Shown here piece by piece: positions 1 through 8,510 of a stretch of DNA of 41,277 nt. A program made the translations under genes and the position numbers. The DNA is from Nitrospira sp. CG24C (GTDB lineage: Bacteria; Nitrospirota; Nitrospiria; Nitrospirales; Nitrospiraceae): the NCBI GenBank assembly GCA_002869885.2, contig NEWR02000010.1, forward strand, positions 354,029 through 395,305, written 5' to 3'. The notes under the pieces were generated by a model. The model did not search any database. It saw nothing but the letters and a program-made list of their open reading frames with translations, and was not told where the DNA came from. The stretch's first letter is position 1, and every line of letters begins with the position of its first letter.

Positions 1-90
1 GACACCGCCGACACGATCAATCCGGAAATTTTGCAGACCATAGCACGGTATGTCCTCGCGCTCACCTGGCAACTGGCGAATGCTCCGTGA
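1..90 (+). CDS. C-terminal end of a probable M28-family metallopeptidase (partial)
   Basis: The frame is open from base 1 and ends at TGA 88-90, giving 29 residues. The peptide starts DTADTINPEILQTIARYVLA and then continues as an amphipathic helix rich in Leu and Ala. An 'H..DT.D.i.pe.L' pattern followed by a closing helix is typical of the C-terminus of M28 aminopeptidases, where the Asp-Thr-Asp stretch lies just after the last zinc-binding His. That His would be outside the window, so the family call is tentative. The stop TGA lies inside the first bases of repeat D1 (GTGAGACGTGAA). Confidence 0.5.
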   Translation, partial: DTADTINPEILQTIARYVLALTWQLANAP

Positions 91-180
91 GACGTGAATC
101 GTTACACGTAAAACGTTTCGGAGGAAAAGCACTCGGCAATCCCACGTTCACTTTTCACCTTTTACCTTTCACTGTTCTTG
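86..180. repeat. Dispersed palindromic element, family D, copy D1
   Basis: The left arm has GTGAGACGTGAA and CACGTAAAACGTTTC. The right arm has CACGTTCACTTTTCACC and TTTTACCTTTCACTGTTCTTG. The arms are roughly inverted repeats around a conserved centre containing CACTCGGCAATCC. The same arms and centre recur at 28925-29020, and a half copy lies at 34511-34537. It is joined on its right to the end module of family A (185-217). Confidence 0.8.
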
Positions 181-184
181 CGGA

Positions 185-217
185 GCGAAGCCGGCGGGCT
201 TCTTCAGCATCCTGTTA
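185..217 (-). repeat. Family A end module (partial copy) abutting a stop codon
   Basis: On the minus strand the bases after the stop TAA (217-215) read CAGGATGCTGAAGAAGCC, the right-hand end of family A. The rest of a full family A copy is absent. Instead it runs into family D, so the intergenic segment is a mosaic of two repeat families. Confidence 0.75.
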
Positions 218-634
218 GGGAATCTCGTCGAGAAGAGTAGATTGGATCGGTCGCAACGGCGCGGTTTGGCGGGGAGGGCCTGGAAGGACGAGCGGTGAGC
301 CAATCTGGTTGGCGCCTTGAATCAGTCCGATCGAAAGTTGCGGCCCGAGCGTGGACACAGCCCCGCTCCAAGCCTGACCGGTCGTGGGATTCCGAAAGCT
401 ATATGATTGAAAATTATTCCCTGGGTTGTATAGAAACCCCTGCGTACCCTGGTTGTCGAGATAGAGACTCCCGATACCCGGTCCTCTGACCAGCGGCGCG
501 ACCCCTCCGTCGAATGAACGAACGCTGGAAATCGATTGTCCCCAGGCCTGGGAGTTCAACAACAGAAGAAGCAGGAACAGGGCAGGCCCAGCTATCACCG
601 AAGAAAACTTCACTGCGCGACGATGAATTCTCAT
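215..634 (-). CDS. Small secreted protein of unknown function
   Basis: 139 residues from ATG at 634, preceded on the minus strand by AGGA about ten bases upstream. An in-frame extension upstream to 685 would place residues before a clear signal peptide, so the shorter start is chosen. Residues 1-33 are a typical Sec signal: a basic start, a Leu-rich core and an A-W-G cleavage region. The mature part is rich in Gly, Ser, Gln and Pro, with no Cys and no motif I recognise. It is divergent to the TolC-family gene, and the 101-bp gap holds that gene's promoter. Its stop TAA is the first codon of a repeat-element boundary. It could be a periplasmic or envelope protein; no function can be assigned. 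Confidence 0.65.
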   Translation of the reverse strand: MRIHRRAVKFSSVIAGPALFLLLLLLNSQAWGQSISSVRSFDGGVAPLVRGPGIGSLYLDNQGTQGFLYNPGNNFQSYSFRNPTTGQAWSGAVSTLGPQLSIGLIQGANQIGSPLVLPGPPRQTAPLRPIQSTLLDEIP

Positions 635-670
635 GACCGGATGTTCCTGAAATCCCCTTGCAGTTTGTCC

Positions 671-699
671 ATGACAGGTTCGCATGGAAGCATTATAGT
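671..699 (+). promoter_or_regulatory. Probable sigma-70-type promoter of the TolC-family gene
   Basis: ATGACA (671-676) and TATAGT (694-699) are separated by 17 bases, with the gene start at 736. Transcription would begin near 706. The match is good by eye but untested. Confidence 0.5.
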
Positions 700-735
700 A
701 TCGACCGATATTCCTTGTCGATCAAAGGGGGACCT

Positions 736-2301
736 ATGGAGCAAGGTATCACAACGAATAGGTGGTGGCGCGCATTTGGCTATGCCGTCGGCATGGGCCT
801 GATCTTGTCGCCTGGGCTCAGTTGGGGGCTGGAGGTCGGCGCAACTCCGCCGGCGGAACGACGGGAGACCATCTCCCTCGCAGACGCGGCACTGCAAGCA
901 CTGAAGCATAACTTGGACATCAGCATCAGCCGCCAGACGAAGGAAAGCCGGCAGGCTGACATCACTGTCGAGCAAGCAAAGTTCGACCCGACTCTGAGTG
1001 TGAACGGTCAGTTCAATCGAGCCGTGAGCCCGCTCAACCGACCGGTATTCGGCGCAACCGGCGGCAGCCTGACCGGGATTACCCCCTTCGATCAACGCAC
1101 CCAGTCCGTCACGTTGGATGCAACGGCAAATCTCCCCACCGGCGGCAACGTCGATCTGAACTACAGCCCCGCTCGAACAAGTGTGAATCAGAACCTGGCA
1201 GGCGGGTTCCTGTTTAACCCCTCCTATACAGGTGGTCTCGCCCTCACGCTCACACAGCCATTACTCCGCAACGCCGGCTTCGACGTGACCAAGACCTTCA
1301 TCCGCGTGGCTCAGAATAATGCCTTCGTGGAAGAACATGTGTTTCGCGATCGTGTCCTCACTGTCCTAGCCTCGGTGGAGCAGACCTATTGGGAAGTCGT
1401 CTTCGCCAATGAGAATCTGAAAGTGGCAGAGGCCGCCCTGAAAGCCGCGCAGGAACTCTTGGCCACCAACCGTGCGAAGGCAAAAGCCGGCATCATGTCG
1501 ATCGTCGATGTCTTGCAAGCCGAAGCAGCCGTCGCCTCGCGAGTCGAGCAGATACTGGTCGCGGATAAAGCGATTCGAGACCAGGAAGATCAGCTACGCC
1601 GTTTGCTCAATCCAGCGGAAGAGGATCTGCGTCAAGACTTGCGCCTGACTCCGCTCGACCAACCGGTGGTCACCCTCGAACCCATCAGCCTGCAAGAAGC
1701 CATTGATAAGGCCATTGAGCAGCGGCCTGAAATCGCCCAAGCGATGAAAAATATGGAGACAAGCGATCTCAACACCAAGTTTGCCAAAAATCAGATTCTC
1801 CCGACCCTCTCCTTCCAAGGGACCATGGGAATGGCAGGGCTGGGGAAAGACTACGGGGATTCAGTAAACCGAAACTTCAACGGCGATTACTATAACTACG
1901 GCGCGGGCCTCGTCTTGAGCTACCCGCTCGGCAACCGTTCAGCCTGGAGCACCTACAACAAACGGCAGCTGGAGGCCAAGAACGCCGAAGCGTCGCTCAT
2001 GAACGTGCGCCAGCAGATCATCGTGGGGGTGCGCGAAGCGGTCCGGCGCGTTCAAACAGATTTCAAGCGGATCGAAACGACTCGCTCGGCCAGAATCATG
2101 GCAGAGAAGCAATTGCAGGCGGAGCAAGAGCGACTGAAAGTGGGGCTCAGCACGACTCGCTTTGTCCTCGACTTCCAACGCGATCTCGCAACGGCCCAAG
2201 GGAACGAGTTGCGCGCCACGGTCGACTACAACAAATCCCTCTCCAATCTCTCACGGCACAAAGCCACCACGCTTGACCGTTATAATCTCCAACTCAACTG
2301 A
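736..2301 (+). CDS. TolC-family outer membrane efflux protein
   Basis: 521 residues. The start ATG at 736 follows AAAGGGGG, and an in-frame extension back to 658 lacks a ribosome site. The N-terminus is a Sec signal ending near LSWGLEVG. The body has the alternation expected of TolC trimers: a first repeat beginning SLADAALQALKHNLDISI, beta-strand stretches with Asn/Gly/Thr, and a second repeat beginning SLQEAIDKAIEQRPEIAQAM. Long Gln/Glu/Ala-rich helices for the periplasmic tunnel close each repeat. The family forms the outer-membrane channel of type I secretion or RND efflux systems. No inner-membrane pump or membrane-fusion protein is encoded alongside, so its partner is unknown. The stop is followed after 5 bp by the next gene, suggesting co-transcription. 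Confidence 0.9.
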   Translation: MEQGITTNRWWRAFGYAVGMGLILSPGLSWGLEVGATPPAERRETISLADAALQALKHNLDISISRQTKESRQADITVEQAKFDPTLSVNGQFNRAVSPLNRPVFGATGGSLTGITPFDQRTQSVTLDATANLPTGGNVDLNYSPARTSVNQNLAGGFLFNPSYTGGLALTLTQPLLRNAGFDVTKTFIRVAQNNAFVEEHVFRDRVLTVLASVEQTYWEVVFANENLKVAEAALKAAQELLATNRAKAKAGIMSIVDVLQAEAAVASRVEQILVADKAIRDQEDQLRRLLNPAEEDLRQDLRLTPLDQPVVTLEPISLQEAIDKAIEQRPEIAQAMKNMETSDLNTKFAKNQILPTLSFQGTMGMAGLGKDYGDSVNRNFNGDYYNYGAGLVLSYPLGNRSAWSTYNKRQLEAKNAEASLMNVRQQIIVGVREAVRRVQTDFKRIETTRSARIMAEKQLQAEQERLKVGLSTTRFVLDFQRDLATAQGNELRATVDYNKSLSNLSRHKATTLDRYNLQLN

Positions 2302-2306
2302 CCCTA

Positions 2307-3020
2307 ATGATGGCGCCTGAGCCTGGTCCTCGCACGGAACCGGCTCAGGCCAATGAATGGGGAGCAGCTCTCGCGCTGCTCCCCACCGCCGCAACGCTCG
2401 GCTTCTACGCCCTTCCCACCTCGCTCCAAGAACAGACGCTGATCCTGTTCGCGCCACAGATCATCGCCTATCTTGCCTTAGGTGTATGGGTCACACGCAA
2501 CCGCGATATCGTATCTCGGTTTGGGCTGGAGAAATGCAACGTACGGGATGGCCTACGCTGGGGACTCCTGACAGGCCTGCTTCTCGGATGCCTGAATACG
2601 TTCGTGATTCTCTCGGTCTATCCGCATCTGGGCTATGACATCAGCTTCCTCAAGACCACACCGCATGGCCGACTCCCCCTCTTGGTCATGGTCCCCTGGT
2701 TCATTTTCGGCATCGCCTTCCTTATCGAACTGAATTTTCGCGGATTTCTCCTCGGACGGCTGGCCGCACTTGAATCGGGGCTATGGAGATCCGGCTTGGC
2801 CCAACAGCTTTCGCCTCTGGCCCTCATCACCGGCGCGCTGATATTTGCATTCGACCCCTTCATGGTAAATACTTTTCAACAGCTCCACTGGATCGCCGTA
2901 TGGGACGGACTGATTTGGGGAGCCATTTGGCTGCGCACAAAGAATCTCTACATCACCATCGTCGCTCATGCGATCGAAGTCATCGTGATGTACAGCGCGG
3001 TGAGATTCGCGTTGTCATAG
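2307..3020 (+). CDS. CPBP-family intramembrane protein with degenerate active-site motifs
   Basis: 237 residues, strongly hydrophobic, with about seven predicted membrane segments. CPBP (CAAX protease/bacteriocin-processing) proteins carry EExxxR, FxxxH and HxxxN/B motifs in membrane helices. Here the first motif reads IELNFRG (Ile140-Glu141 to Arg145), so the first catalytic Glu is Ile. The second region, FAFDPFM near 180-186, lacks the expected His. A His is kept in AHAIEV (H221), but the following N/B position is replaced. The fold therefore looks conserved while protease chemistry is probably lost or altered. The start at 2307 lies 5 bp after the TolC stop, without a strong ribosome site, so translation may be coupled. 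Another ATG follows at 2310. Confidence 0.65.
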   Translation: MMAPEPGPRTEPAQANEWGAALALLPTAATLGFYALPTSLQEQTLILFAPQIIAYLALGVWVTRNRDIVSRFGLEKCNVRDGLRWGLLTGLLLGCLNTFVILSVYPHLGYDISFLKTTPHGRLPLLVMVPWFIFGIAFLIELNFRGFLLGRLAALESGLWRSGLAQQLSPLALITGALIFAFDPFMVNTFQQLHWIAVWDGLIWGAIWLRTKNLYITIVAHAIEVIVMYSAVRFALS

Positions 3021-3054
3021 CTAAAATCTGTTTCTCTCAACAAGGAGCAACGAG

Positions 3055-3393
3055 ATGAGTGAATTCGGCAAGTACGTACTCTATTTTCTTCTCGGTGGAA
3101 CGATTGTCAGTGTCTCCACCTACCTGGGGTCGCAAGGCCGCTCGTTCCTCGCCGCCTTTGCCAGTACCTTTCCTGCCATTACTGGCGCCACGTTCATCCT
3201 CATCTATCTGAACGGGGGCAACGAGGCAATTGTCAGCTATGCAAAGAACTTGCTGTGGTTCGTCCCACCCTGGGTGGTCTACGTCGTGTTCATGATAGTG
3301 GGCATCCCACGGTTCGGCTTCTGGCCCGCCATGATCGGCTCGCTCATGCTCTATCTGGGCTGCGTGGGGCTGGTAAAGATGGTGTCGAAATAG
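3055..3393 (+). CDS. Small inner-membrane protein, DUF3147/GlpM-like
   Basis: 112 residues with four hydrophobic helices. ATG at 3055 follows AAGGAGCAACGAG, a good ribosome site. The length, four-helix layout and 'FAST-FPA' turn after the first helix pair resemble DUF3147/GlpM-type inner-membrane proteins, whose role is poorly known. It lies 34 bp after the CPBP-like gene and probably belongs to the same transcript. The family call is from general resemblance only. Confidence 0.55.
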   Translation: MSEFGKYVLYFLLGGTIVSVSTYLGSQGRSFLAAFASTFPAITGATFILIYLNGGNEAIVSYAKNLLWFVPPWVVYVVFMIVGIPRFGFWPAMIGSLMLYLGCVGLVKMVSK

Positions 3394-3466
3394 CCGGACG
3401 CCGGAGTAGATATTCATCAATGGTCCGCGCTACGATCATGCATTTATCTCGCTAGGAGCGCGCGCC

Positions 3467-6355
3467 GTGGAACCAACCCCTCTGCCTTCGAGCCAGTCCA
3501 CAGACCTCATCGTCGAGGGGGCACGGCAGAATAATCTGAAAAACATCTCTCTCCGCATCCCGCACAATCAGGTCACGGCCATCACGGGTGTATCAGGATC
3601 GGGGAAATCCTCTCTCGCGTTCGACACCCTGTTCGCCGAAGGCCAATGGCGTTATGTGGAATCGCTCTCCACCTATGCCCGTATGTTCCTCGACAAGGTC
3701 AATCGGCCCGATGTCGACCGGCTGATCAATGTCCGCCCCGCCATTGCGATCGAGCAGAAAAACCCTATCCGCACCGCCCGCTCGACGGTCGGCACCACGA
3801 CCGAGATTGCCGACCTCTTGCGGCTCCTGTTCGCCAAAGTAGGCCACCCGGTCTGCCCTGATTGCGCCATCGACGCGCGCAGCTTTCACCCAAGCAGCGT
3901 CACCGATGACCTCCTGAACCATTGTCCCGATGCGCGAGCGATGATCCTCTTTCCAATTAAAGCCCCGGCGCCGAAACAGGACCAGGCCTTTTTTCAATCG
4001 TTGCTGCTGCGCGGGTTCAGCAGAGTGCAATGCGGCGAGGAAATACTCGACCTCCACGAGATCCACAGCCTTCCCAAAACCAGGCCGGACTATCTGTATG
4101 TCATCCTCGATCGGTTGGTGATCCGGGAAGACAACCGATCCCGCCTCGTCGAAGCGGTCGAAACCGCGTTTCATGAGGGCGAGGGCCTCTGCCGCGTCGA
4201 GGTCATCGATTATGGTCTCCGCACCTACAGCACGGACTTTCGCTGCCAACAATGTGGCAGAACATTCGAACCGGTTCGGCCTGTCCTCTTTTCCTTCAAC
4301 CATCCACTCGGCGCCTGTCCAGAGTGCAAAGGGTTCGGCAATATTCTCCGGTACGATCCCGATCTCGTCATTCCCGACCACAGCAAGTCGCTAGCCCAAG
4401 GCGCCATCGAACCCTGGAGCAAACCCAGCGGCGATTGGTGGCAGAAGCAAATGTTGCTCTCCATGAAGCGGCGTGGGGCAGACCTCACCGCCCCCTACAA
4501 GGATCTGCCACAGGATATCCAGCAGATGCTCTGGCAGGGAGAAGGCAAAATGGAGGGCGTACAACAATTTTTCGAATATTTGGAAGGGAAGCGCTACAAA
4601 CTCCATGTGCGCGTGATGCTCAGCCGCTACCGAACTCCGGTCCCCTGCCCAAGCTGTAAGGGGACTCGACTCCGACCGGACGCGCGCTACGTGAAGATCG
4701 CGGGCATGGATATTCATGAGCTGTCTGAACTGACGATCGAAGCCACTGCCGCCTGGGTCACAGTCCTTACCCTCCCTCCCTATGAAGAACAGATCGCCCG
4801 CGACCTGCTCCGGCAACTGACTGCCAAACTCGGTTTTCTCCTCCGCGTGGGCCTCAGCTATCTGACTCTCTCCCGCCAGACCCGCACGCTCTCGGGAGGA
4901 GAGGCCCAACGAGCAGCTTTGGCCAATCAACTCGGCGCCCGCCTGGTCGGCACGCTCTATGTCCTCGACGAACCGACCATCGGCCTCCACCCACGCGACA
5001 CGGCCACACTCGCGGGCATCCTGCGAGAACTGGCGGTCCAGGGCAACACGGTCGTCGTCGTCGAGCATGATCGCCAGATGATGATGGCAGCCGACTATCT
5101 TGTCGAATTGGGCCCCTTGTCAGGAGAAAAGGGCGGCGAAGTGATCTGCGCGGCGCCAATAGATGAATTTATCGCAGACCGGCGGTCGATCACGGCGCGC
5201 TACCTGCGTGGCGACGATGAGATTGCGATCCCACGGTCTCGGCGAAGAGGGAACGGAAAGGTTCTTGTGATCGCAGACGCCTGTGAACACAACCTCAAAA
5301 ATCTGTTTGTCCGTATTCCACTCGGCATGTTGGTCTGCGTCACCGGCGTGTCGGGGTCCGGCAAGAGCACCTTGGTCGAAGACACGCTCTATCGCGCCGT
5401 GGCTCGCGCCTTTCGTGTCGAGTCGCTGCCGATGGGGAAGTTTCGCGCAATTAAGGGCATCGAACATCTGACCGGCATCAAGCTCATCGATCAAGAACCG
5501 ATCGGTCGAACACCGCGCTCAAATCCAATCACCTACCTAAAAGCGTTCGATGAAGTTCGCTCCCTTTTTGCCTCTGAGCGTGACGCGCTCCGGCGCGGGC
5601 TCACGCCAGGGCATTTCTCCTTCAATACCACCGGGGGCCGGTGCGACCGATGCGAAGGGAGCGGTGTTGAAAAACTGGAGATGTATTTCTTTGAAGATAT
5701 CTACGCCACCTGCGAAGCCTGCGACGGAAAACGATTCAAGCCGGATGTCCTCTCCATTCGCTATCGCGGGAAAACGATCCACGATGTGCTGCAAATGACG
5801 GCTGAAGAAGCCTTGGGATTTTTCAGCGGCTCACCCAAGCTCGCCGAAAAACTCCACCTCCTCTCCTCCATCGGGCTCGGCTATCTCCGCCTCGGCCAAG
5901 CCGCGACGACCCTCTCAGGCGGCGAGGCCCAGCGACTGAAAATCGCGGCAGAGTTGATCGCAGGCAGGGGACTGTCCAAGGGGACAGACGGGGGGCGAAC
6001 AGACAGGGACAGGCGCCGCCCTTCGACAAGCTCAGGACGGAGCCAGTCCCCTGATGTGCTCTACATCATGGACGAGCCGACCACCGGCTTGCACGTCGAA
6101 GACATCAAGAAACTCCTGGCCATGTTGCAGAAGCTGGTGAACAGCGGCAATACCGTAGTGGTGGTGGAACACAACCTCGACGTGATCAAGTGTGCGGATT
6201 GGATTATCGACCTAGGCCCGGAAGGCGGCGCGGCAGGCGGGCAGATCGTGGCAGAAGGAAGGCCGGAACAGGTCGCGAGAGTCACTGCCTCTCATACTGG
6301 ACAATTTCTCGCCCCACTGCTAGCTGAAGAACAGAGGGCACACCAGCACTTATAG
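3467..6355 (+). CDS. uvrA: Excinuclease ABC subunit UvrA, divergent type with in-frame insertion
   Basis: 962 residues from a GTG start at 3467, preceded by TAGGAG. UvrA is the ATPase that finds bulky DNA lesions and loads UvrB in nucleotide excision repair. Visible are Walker A in domain I (GVSGSGKSS, residues 41-49), a Cys pair CPDC at 130-133, CxxC pairs of the zinc modules, the signature LSGGEAQRAA with LYVLDEPTIGLHP, a second Walker A (GVSGSGKSTL), a second zinc module (CDRC, CEAC), and the second signature LSGGEAQRLK with LYIMDEPTTGLH. The UvrB-binding region between the first Walker A and the signature is present. Residues of about 833-862 are extra, placed between the second signature and Walker B and rich in Gly, Arg, Ser and Asp. 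They are encoded by a repeat-like sequence bounded by a 10-bp inverted repeat. The overall type differs from E. coli UvrA and may be a second, lineage-specific paralogue. Confidence 0.92.
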   Translation: MEPTPLPSSQSTDLIVEGARQNNLKNISLRIPHNQVTAITGVSGSGKSSLAFDTLFAEGQWRYVESLSTYARMFLDKVNRPDVDRLINVRPAIAIEQKNPIRTARSTVGTTTEIADLLRLLFAKVGHPVCPDCAIDARSFHPSSVTDDLLNHCPDARAMILFPIKAPAPKQDQAFFQSLLLRGFSRVQCGEEILDLHEIHSLPKTRPDYLYVILDRLVIREDNRSRLVEAVETAFHEGEGLCRVEVIDYGLRTYSTDFRCQQCGRTFEPVRPVLFSFNHPLGACPECKGFGNILRYDPDLVIPDHSKSLAQGAIEPWSKPSGDWWQKQMLLSMKRRGADLTAPYKDLPQDIQQMLWQGEGKMEGVQQFFEYLEGKRYKLHVRVMLSRYRTPVPCPSCKGTRLRPDARYVKIAGMDIHELSELTIEATAAWVTVLTLPPYEEQIARDLLRQLTAKLGFLLRVGLSYLTLSRQTRTLSGGEAQRAALANQLGARLVGTLYVLDEPTIGLHPRDTATLAGILRELAVQGNTVVVVEHDRQMMMAADYLVELGPLSGEKGGEVICAAPIDEFIADRRSITARYLRGDDEIAIPRSRRRGNGKVLVIADACEHNLKNLFVRIPLGMLVCVTGVSGSGKSTLVEDTLYRAVARAFRVESLPMGKFRAIKGIEHLTGIKLIDQEPIGRTPRSNPITYLKAFDEVRSLFASERDALRRGLTPGHFSFNTTGGRCDRCEGSGVEKLEMYFFEDIYATCEACDGKRFKPDVLSIRYRGKTIHDVLQMTAEEALGFFSGSPKLAEKLHLLSSIGLGYLRLGQAATTLSGGEAQRLKIAAELIAGRGLSKGTDGGRTDRDRRRPSTSSGRSQSPDVLYIMDEPTTGLHVEDIKKLLAMLQKLVNSGNTVVVVEHNLDVIKCADWIIDLGPEGGAAGGQIVAEGRPEQVARVTASHTGQFLAPLLAEEQRAHQHL
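5965..6053. repeat. Short palindromic repeat inserted in frame within uvrA
   Basis: The ends CAGGGGACTG (5965-5974) and CAGTCCCCTG (6044-6053) form a perfect 10-bp inverted repeat. Inside are AAGGGGACAG and the string CTTCGACAAGCTCAGGACGG, a kind of REP-like motif I know from many bacterial genomes. It lies in the uvrA frame without a stop and adds about 30 residues. Confidence 0.7.
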
Positions 6356-7576
6356 CCCCGGCCGCTTCTCGGCCGTCAGAGATATCTCTATCGGCTGTCC
6401 GGCTCGACTCACATCTAACTGAATGGTCTGCCCTGCCTCAACCCGACAAAGCCGTTTCGCTTCCCGCTCTGTAGACACACTTGATAATGCCGCACCGTTG
6501 CAGGCGACGACTCTATCGCCTACCTTGAGGCCCGCCTTCTCGGCAGGCAAGCCGCTGCGGAGCTCACGGACAAGGTAGTGTCGAGCACCGGCTGACTCTT
6601 GCAATTCCCAATTGACTCCGATCCGTCCTGATCCAAGTAACCCGGTTTGTGACCCGAATCGGGCAAGAATGCGATTCGCAATGACGCGGGCTAAACCTTC
6701 AGGATTATCGGCAGTAGCAGTAGAACCGTGCCCCTCCCCGTGAAACAAAACTAGGCCACTCTCCACATCGATCATCCGTAACGCCAGCGCTACCAGGCTG
6801 ATCTGGTCTCCTTCGGTTCGCTCCCACTGGTGCACTTCGCCGATCACAATGGCCTGCGCACCGACGAGCTTGCCTACCTTCAGCACATCGGCATCGTCGA
6901 CATGTTTCAGTTGGACAACCTGCTCCTTGAATACTTCGTCAAGCTCGGCTCGCTCGACCATATTGACGTCCAAGTCCAACAACAAGGTCGTCACCATCCC
7001 GGCGACACGCGACCCAGATCCCTCTGCCCCAGGCGCATCCTCAAACTCCATGACCGCCATCGTCCGGTAGCGATCGATCGTATCTCGATTGATCGGGCCG
7101 ACGCCCGTCGCGACCGGTTCAGGATGCCCGCTCATCCCTCCGGACCCTATGGCTGCAGTACCGGACGAAGCGCAGGCACGACGCCGCTGCAGAATGGCAG
7201 CAGGTGTGCCCCAGGCACAGAGTTCGTCGTTCACCAGCACGATGTGATGGGGATATTCGCGCTGATGGTCCGCGACGATGTTGGTGAAGGGATAGAGAAT
7301 GCAGCCGCCGACCCAGACCGATAGAGGGCAGAGAGCCAACTCATAGAGCCACTGTTTGCGAGCGGTGAGGGAATATTCCCAAACCAGCAGGCGGCCATCG
7401 TCACGCAGCACACGATCCGGACGGCCGACTTGGTCGATCACCTCTGCCTTCGTCATCGGCACAGCCAGCCGGTCCAGCTTGGACTCCGACTTCACCACGG
7501 TATACAGCACACCGCACCCTGAGCAGGCACCAGCAAGGAGCGACAGCACCATCCAACAGCCAAGCCGTTTGAGCAT
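6350..7576 (-). CDS. Lipoprotein with BamE-like start, CsgG-like middle and C-terminal PDZ domain
   Basis: 408 residues from ATG at 7576. A longer in-frame start at 7747 would run through repeat A1 and place residues before a signal, so it is rejected. The N-terminus is a lipoprotein signal (LLAGAC, Cys18). Residues 35-75 contain MTKAEVIDQVGRPDRVL, like the SmpA/BamE fold. The region of about 165-290 (AVMEFEDAP, then a long amphipathic stretch with AQAIVIGEVHQW) resembles CsgG-type domains that sense or build outer-membrane assemblies. The last 100 residues carry a PDZ pattern (LRSGLPAEKAGLKVGDRVVA). The protein is probably envelope-anchored. The stop overlaps the end of convergent uvrA by six bases. 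The three-part architecture is read by eye and the function is unknown. Confidence 0.65.
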   Translation of the reverse strand: MLKRLGCWMVLSLLAGACSGCGVLYTVVKSESKLDRLAVPMTKAEVIDQVGRPDRVLRDDGRLLVWEYSLTARKQWLYELALCPLSVWVGGCILYPFTNIVADHQREYPHHIVLVNDELCAWGTPAAILQRRRACASSGTAAIGSGGMSGHPEPVATGVGPINRDTIDRYRTMAVMEFEDAPGAEGSGSRVAGMVTTLLLDLDVNMVERAELDEVFKEQVVQLKHVDDADVLKVGKLVGAQAIVIGEVHQWERTEGDQISLVALALRMIDVESGLVLFHGEGHGSTATADNPEGLARVIANRILARFGSQTGLLGSGRIGVNWELQESAGARHYLVRELRSGLPAEKAGLKVGDRVVACNGAALSSVSTEREAKRLCRVEAGQTIQLDVSRAGQPIEISLTAEKRPGL

Positions 7577-7698
7577 ATCGGGCAACTCCGGGAAAGCTAA
7601 CCCACACGAGGAGGCAGCGTACCACCCGCACAAGAAGGCTGCAATGGAACGGGGAAAGGGGGGAGGCGATCGGAGAACTTTCTCGCAGCATCCCTCAC

Positions 7699-7827
7699 GC
7701 AGGATGCTCAAACAGGCTGTCAGCAAGGCCGCAGCCGATGGAAGCACCGGAGGCGTACCCTCAGGGGTACGTTGAGGATGCTTTCAAGGCGAGAACGAAG
7801 CTGTCGGCCTGTTTCAGCATTCTGCTA
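7699..7827 (-). repeat. Dispersed structured element, family A, copy A1
   Basis: About 130 bp with long imperfect terminal inverted repeats: GCAGGATGCTCAAACAGGCT at the left and GGCCTGTTTCAGCATTCTGC at the right. A central hairpin GTACCCTCAGGGGTAC lies within it. Its last three bases are the stop codon of the YqgE gene (TAG 7827-7825). Other full copies are at 18111, 18407 and 30878. Confidence 0.85.
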
Positions 7828-8385
7828 ATTCAGGGAGGGATCGAACGGCATATCCGCATAATGGCGATAGTTCTCGCCTAGGGTACTCACGATATCAGGC
7901 CAGATACGGGAGGGATCCTTCTCGAACACCACGCTGGGATCTGCGGGAAGGGTAATCCAGGAACCAGTCTGCATTTCAGACTCCAGTTGCCCTGGGCCCC
8001 ATCCGGAATATCCGATATAAGCGCGAAAGGCCTCTCGCCCCTCGTGGGTAGTCAATATACGATCGACAAGGTCAGTGTCTCCGCCGAGACAGATCCCATC
8101 GAAGACATGATGGGAATTCTCAGGCAATTGATCCAATCGATACAACATCATGACCTGATTCGTTTGCACCGGTCCTCCGGAGAAGAGGACGTGTCGTTGG
8201 CCTTCGAGGATCGGTACTTGCGGTAACGCCTCAGAAACCGACATCGCTGTCGGACGATTGACGACGACACCCAACGCGCCTTCGGCCCCGTGCTCACAGA
8301 GCAACACGACGGTCTGCCGAAAATTCGGATCGCGTAAGGACGGCGCTGCGATAAGGAAGATGCCCTTCCCGAGTGGAGCCTTCAT
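7825..8385 (-). CDS. YqgE/AlgH family protein
   Basis: 186 residues. ATG at 8385 gives MKAPLGKGIFLIAAPSLRDP, the standard family beginning, with TAGGA eleven bases upstream. An upstream in-frame start at 8421 adds a basic stretch not seen in the family. Recognisable are FRQTVVLLCEHGAEGALGVV, NRPTAMSVSEALP, LFSGGPVQTNQ and the closing GYSGWGPGQLESE with GSWITLPAD. YqgE/AlgH proteins are small cytoplasmic proteins of unclear biochemical role, linked to alginate gene regulation in pseudomonads. The stop TAG is exactly the end of repeat A1. The next gene downstream on the same strand is the lipoprotein at 7576. Confidence 0.92.
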   Translation of the reverse strand: MKAPLGKGIFLIAAPSLRDPNFRQTVVLLCEHGAEGALGVVVNRPTAMSVSEALPQVPILEGQRHVLFSGGPVQTNQVMMLYRLDQLPENSHHVFDGICLGGDTDLVDRILTTHEGREAFRAYIGYSGWGPGQLESEMQTGSWITLPADPSVVFEKDPSRIWPDIVSTLGENYRHYADMPFDPSLN

Positions 8386-8439
8386 GATGCTAATCCTACC
8401 GCGCCGGCCCCTGTGGCGCAAGCGAGACGGGCAGAACTT

Positions 8440-8510
8440 GTTGATCTAGTTTGTTTGGTTTGTTTTGTTCATTTGGTTCGTCGGATTCAACCAAACAAAC
8501 CAACCTGGTT
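8440..8510. repeat. Dispersed palindromic element, family C, copy C1
   Basis: The left arm TTGTTTGGTTTGTTTTGTTC and the right arm CAACCAAACAAACC form an inverted repeat rich in GTTTG/CAAAC. The same vocabulary occurs at 13513-13606 (full) and 22511-22540 (half). On the minus strand the element starts at the stop TAA of the nitrilase-family gene. Confidence 0.75.

Noticed and set aside
5965..6053. Frameshift or pseudogenisation of uvrA
   Set aside because: The frame stays open through the insertion, and all later motifs are intact.
7577..7747. N-terminal extension of the lipoprotein through element A1
   Set aside because: The extension reads repeat DNA, and the clear lipoprotein signal begins at 7576.
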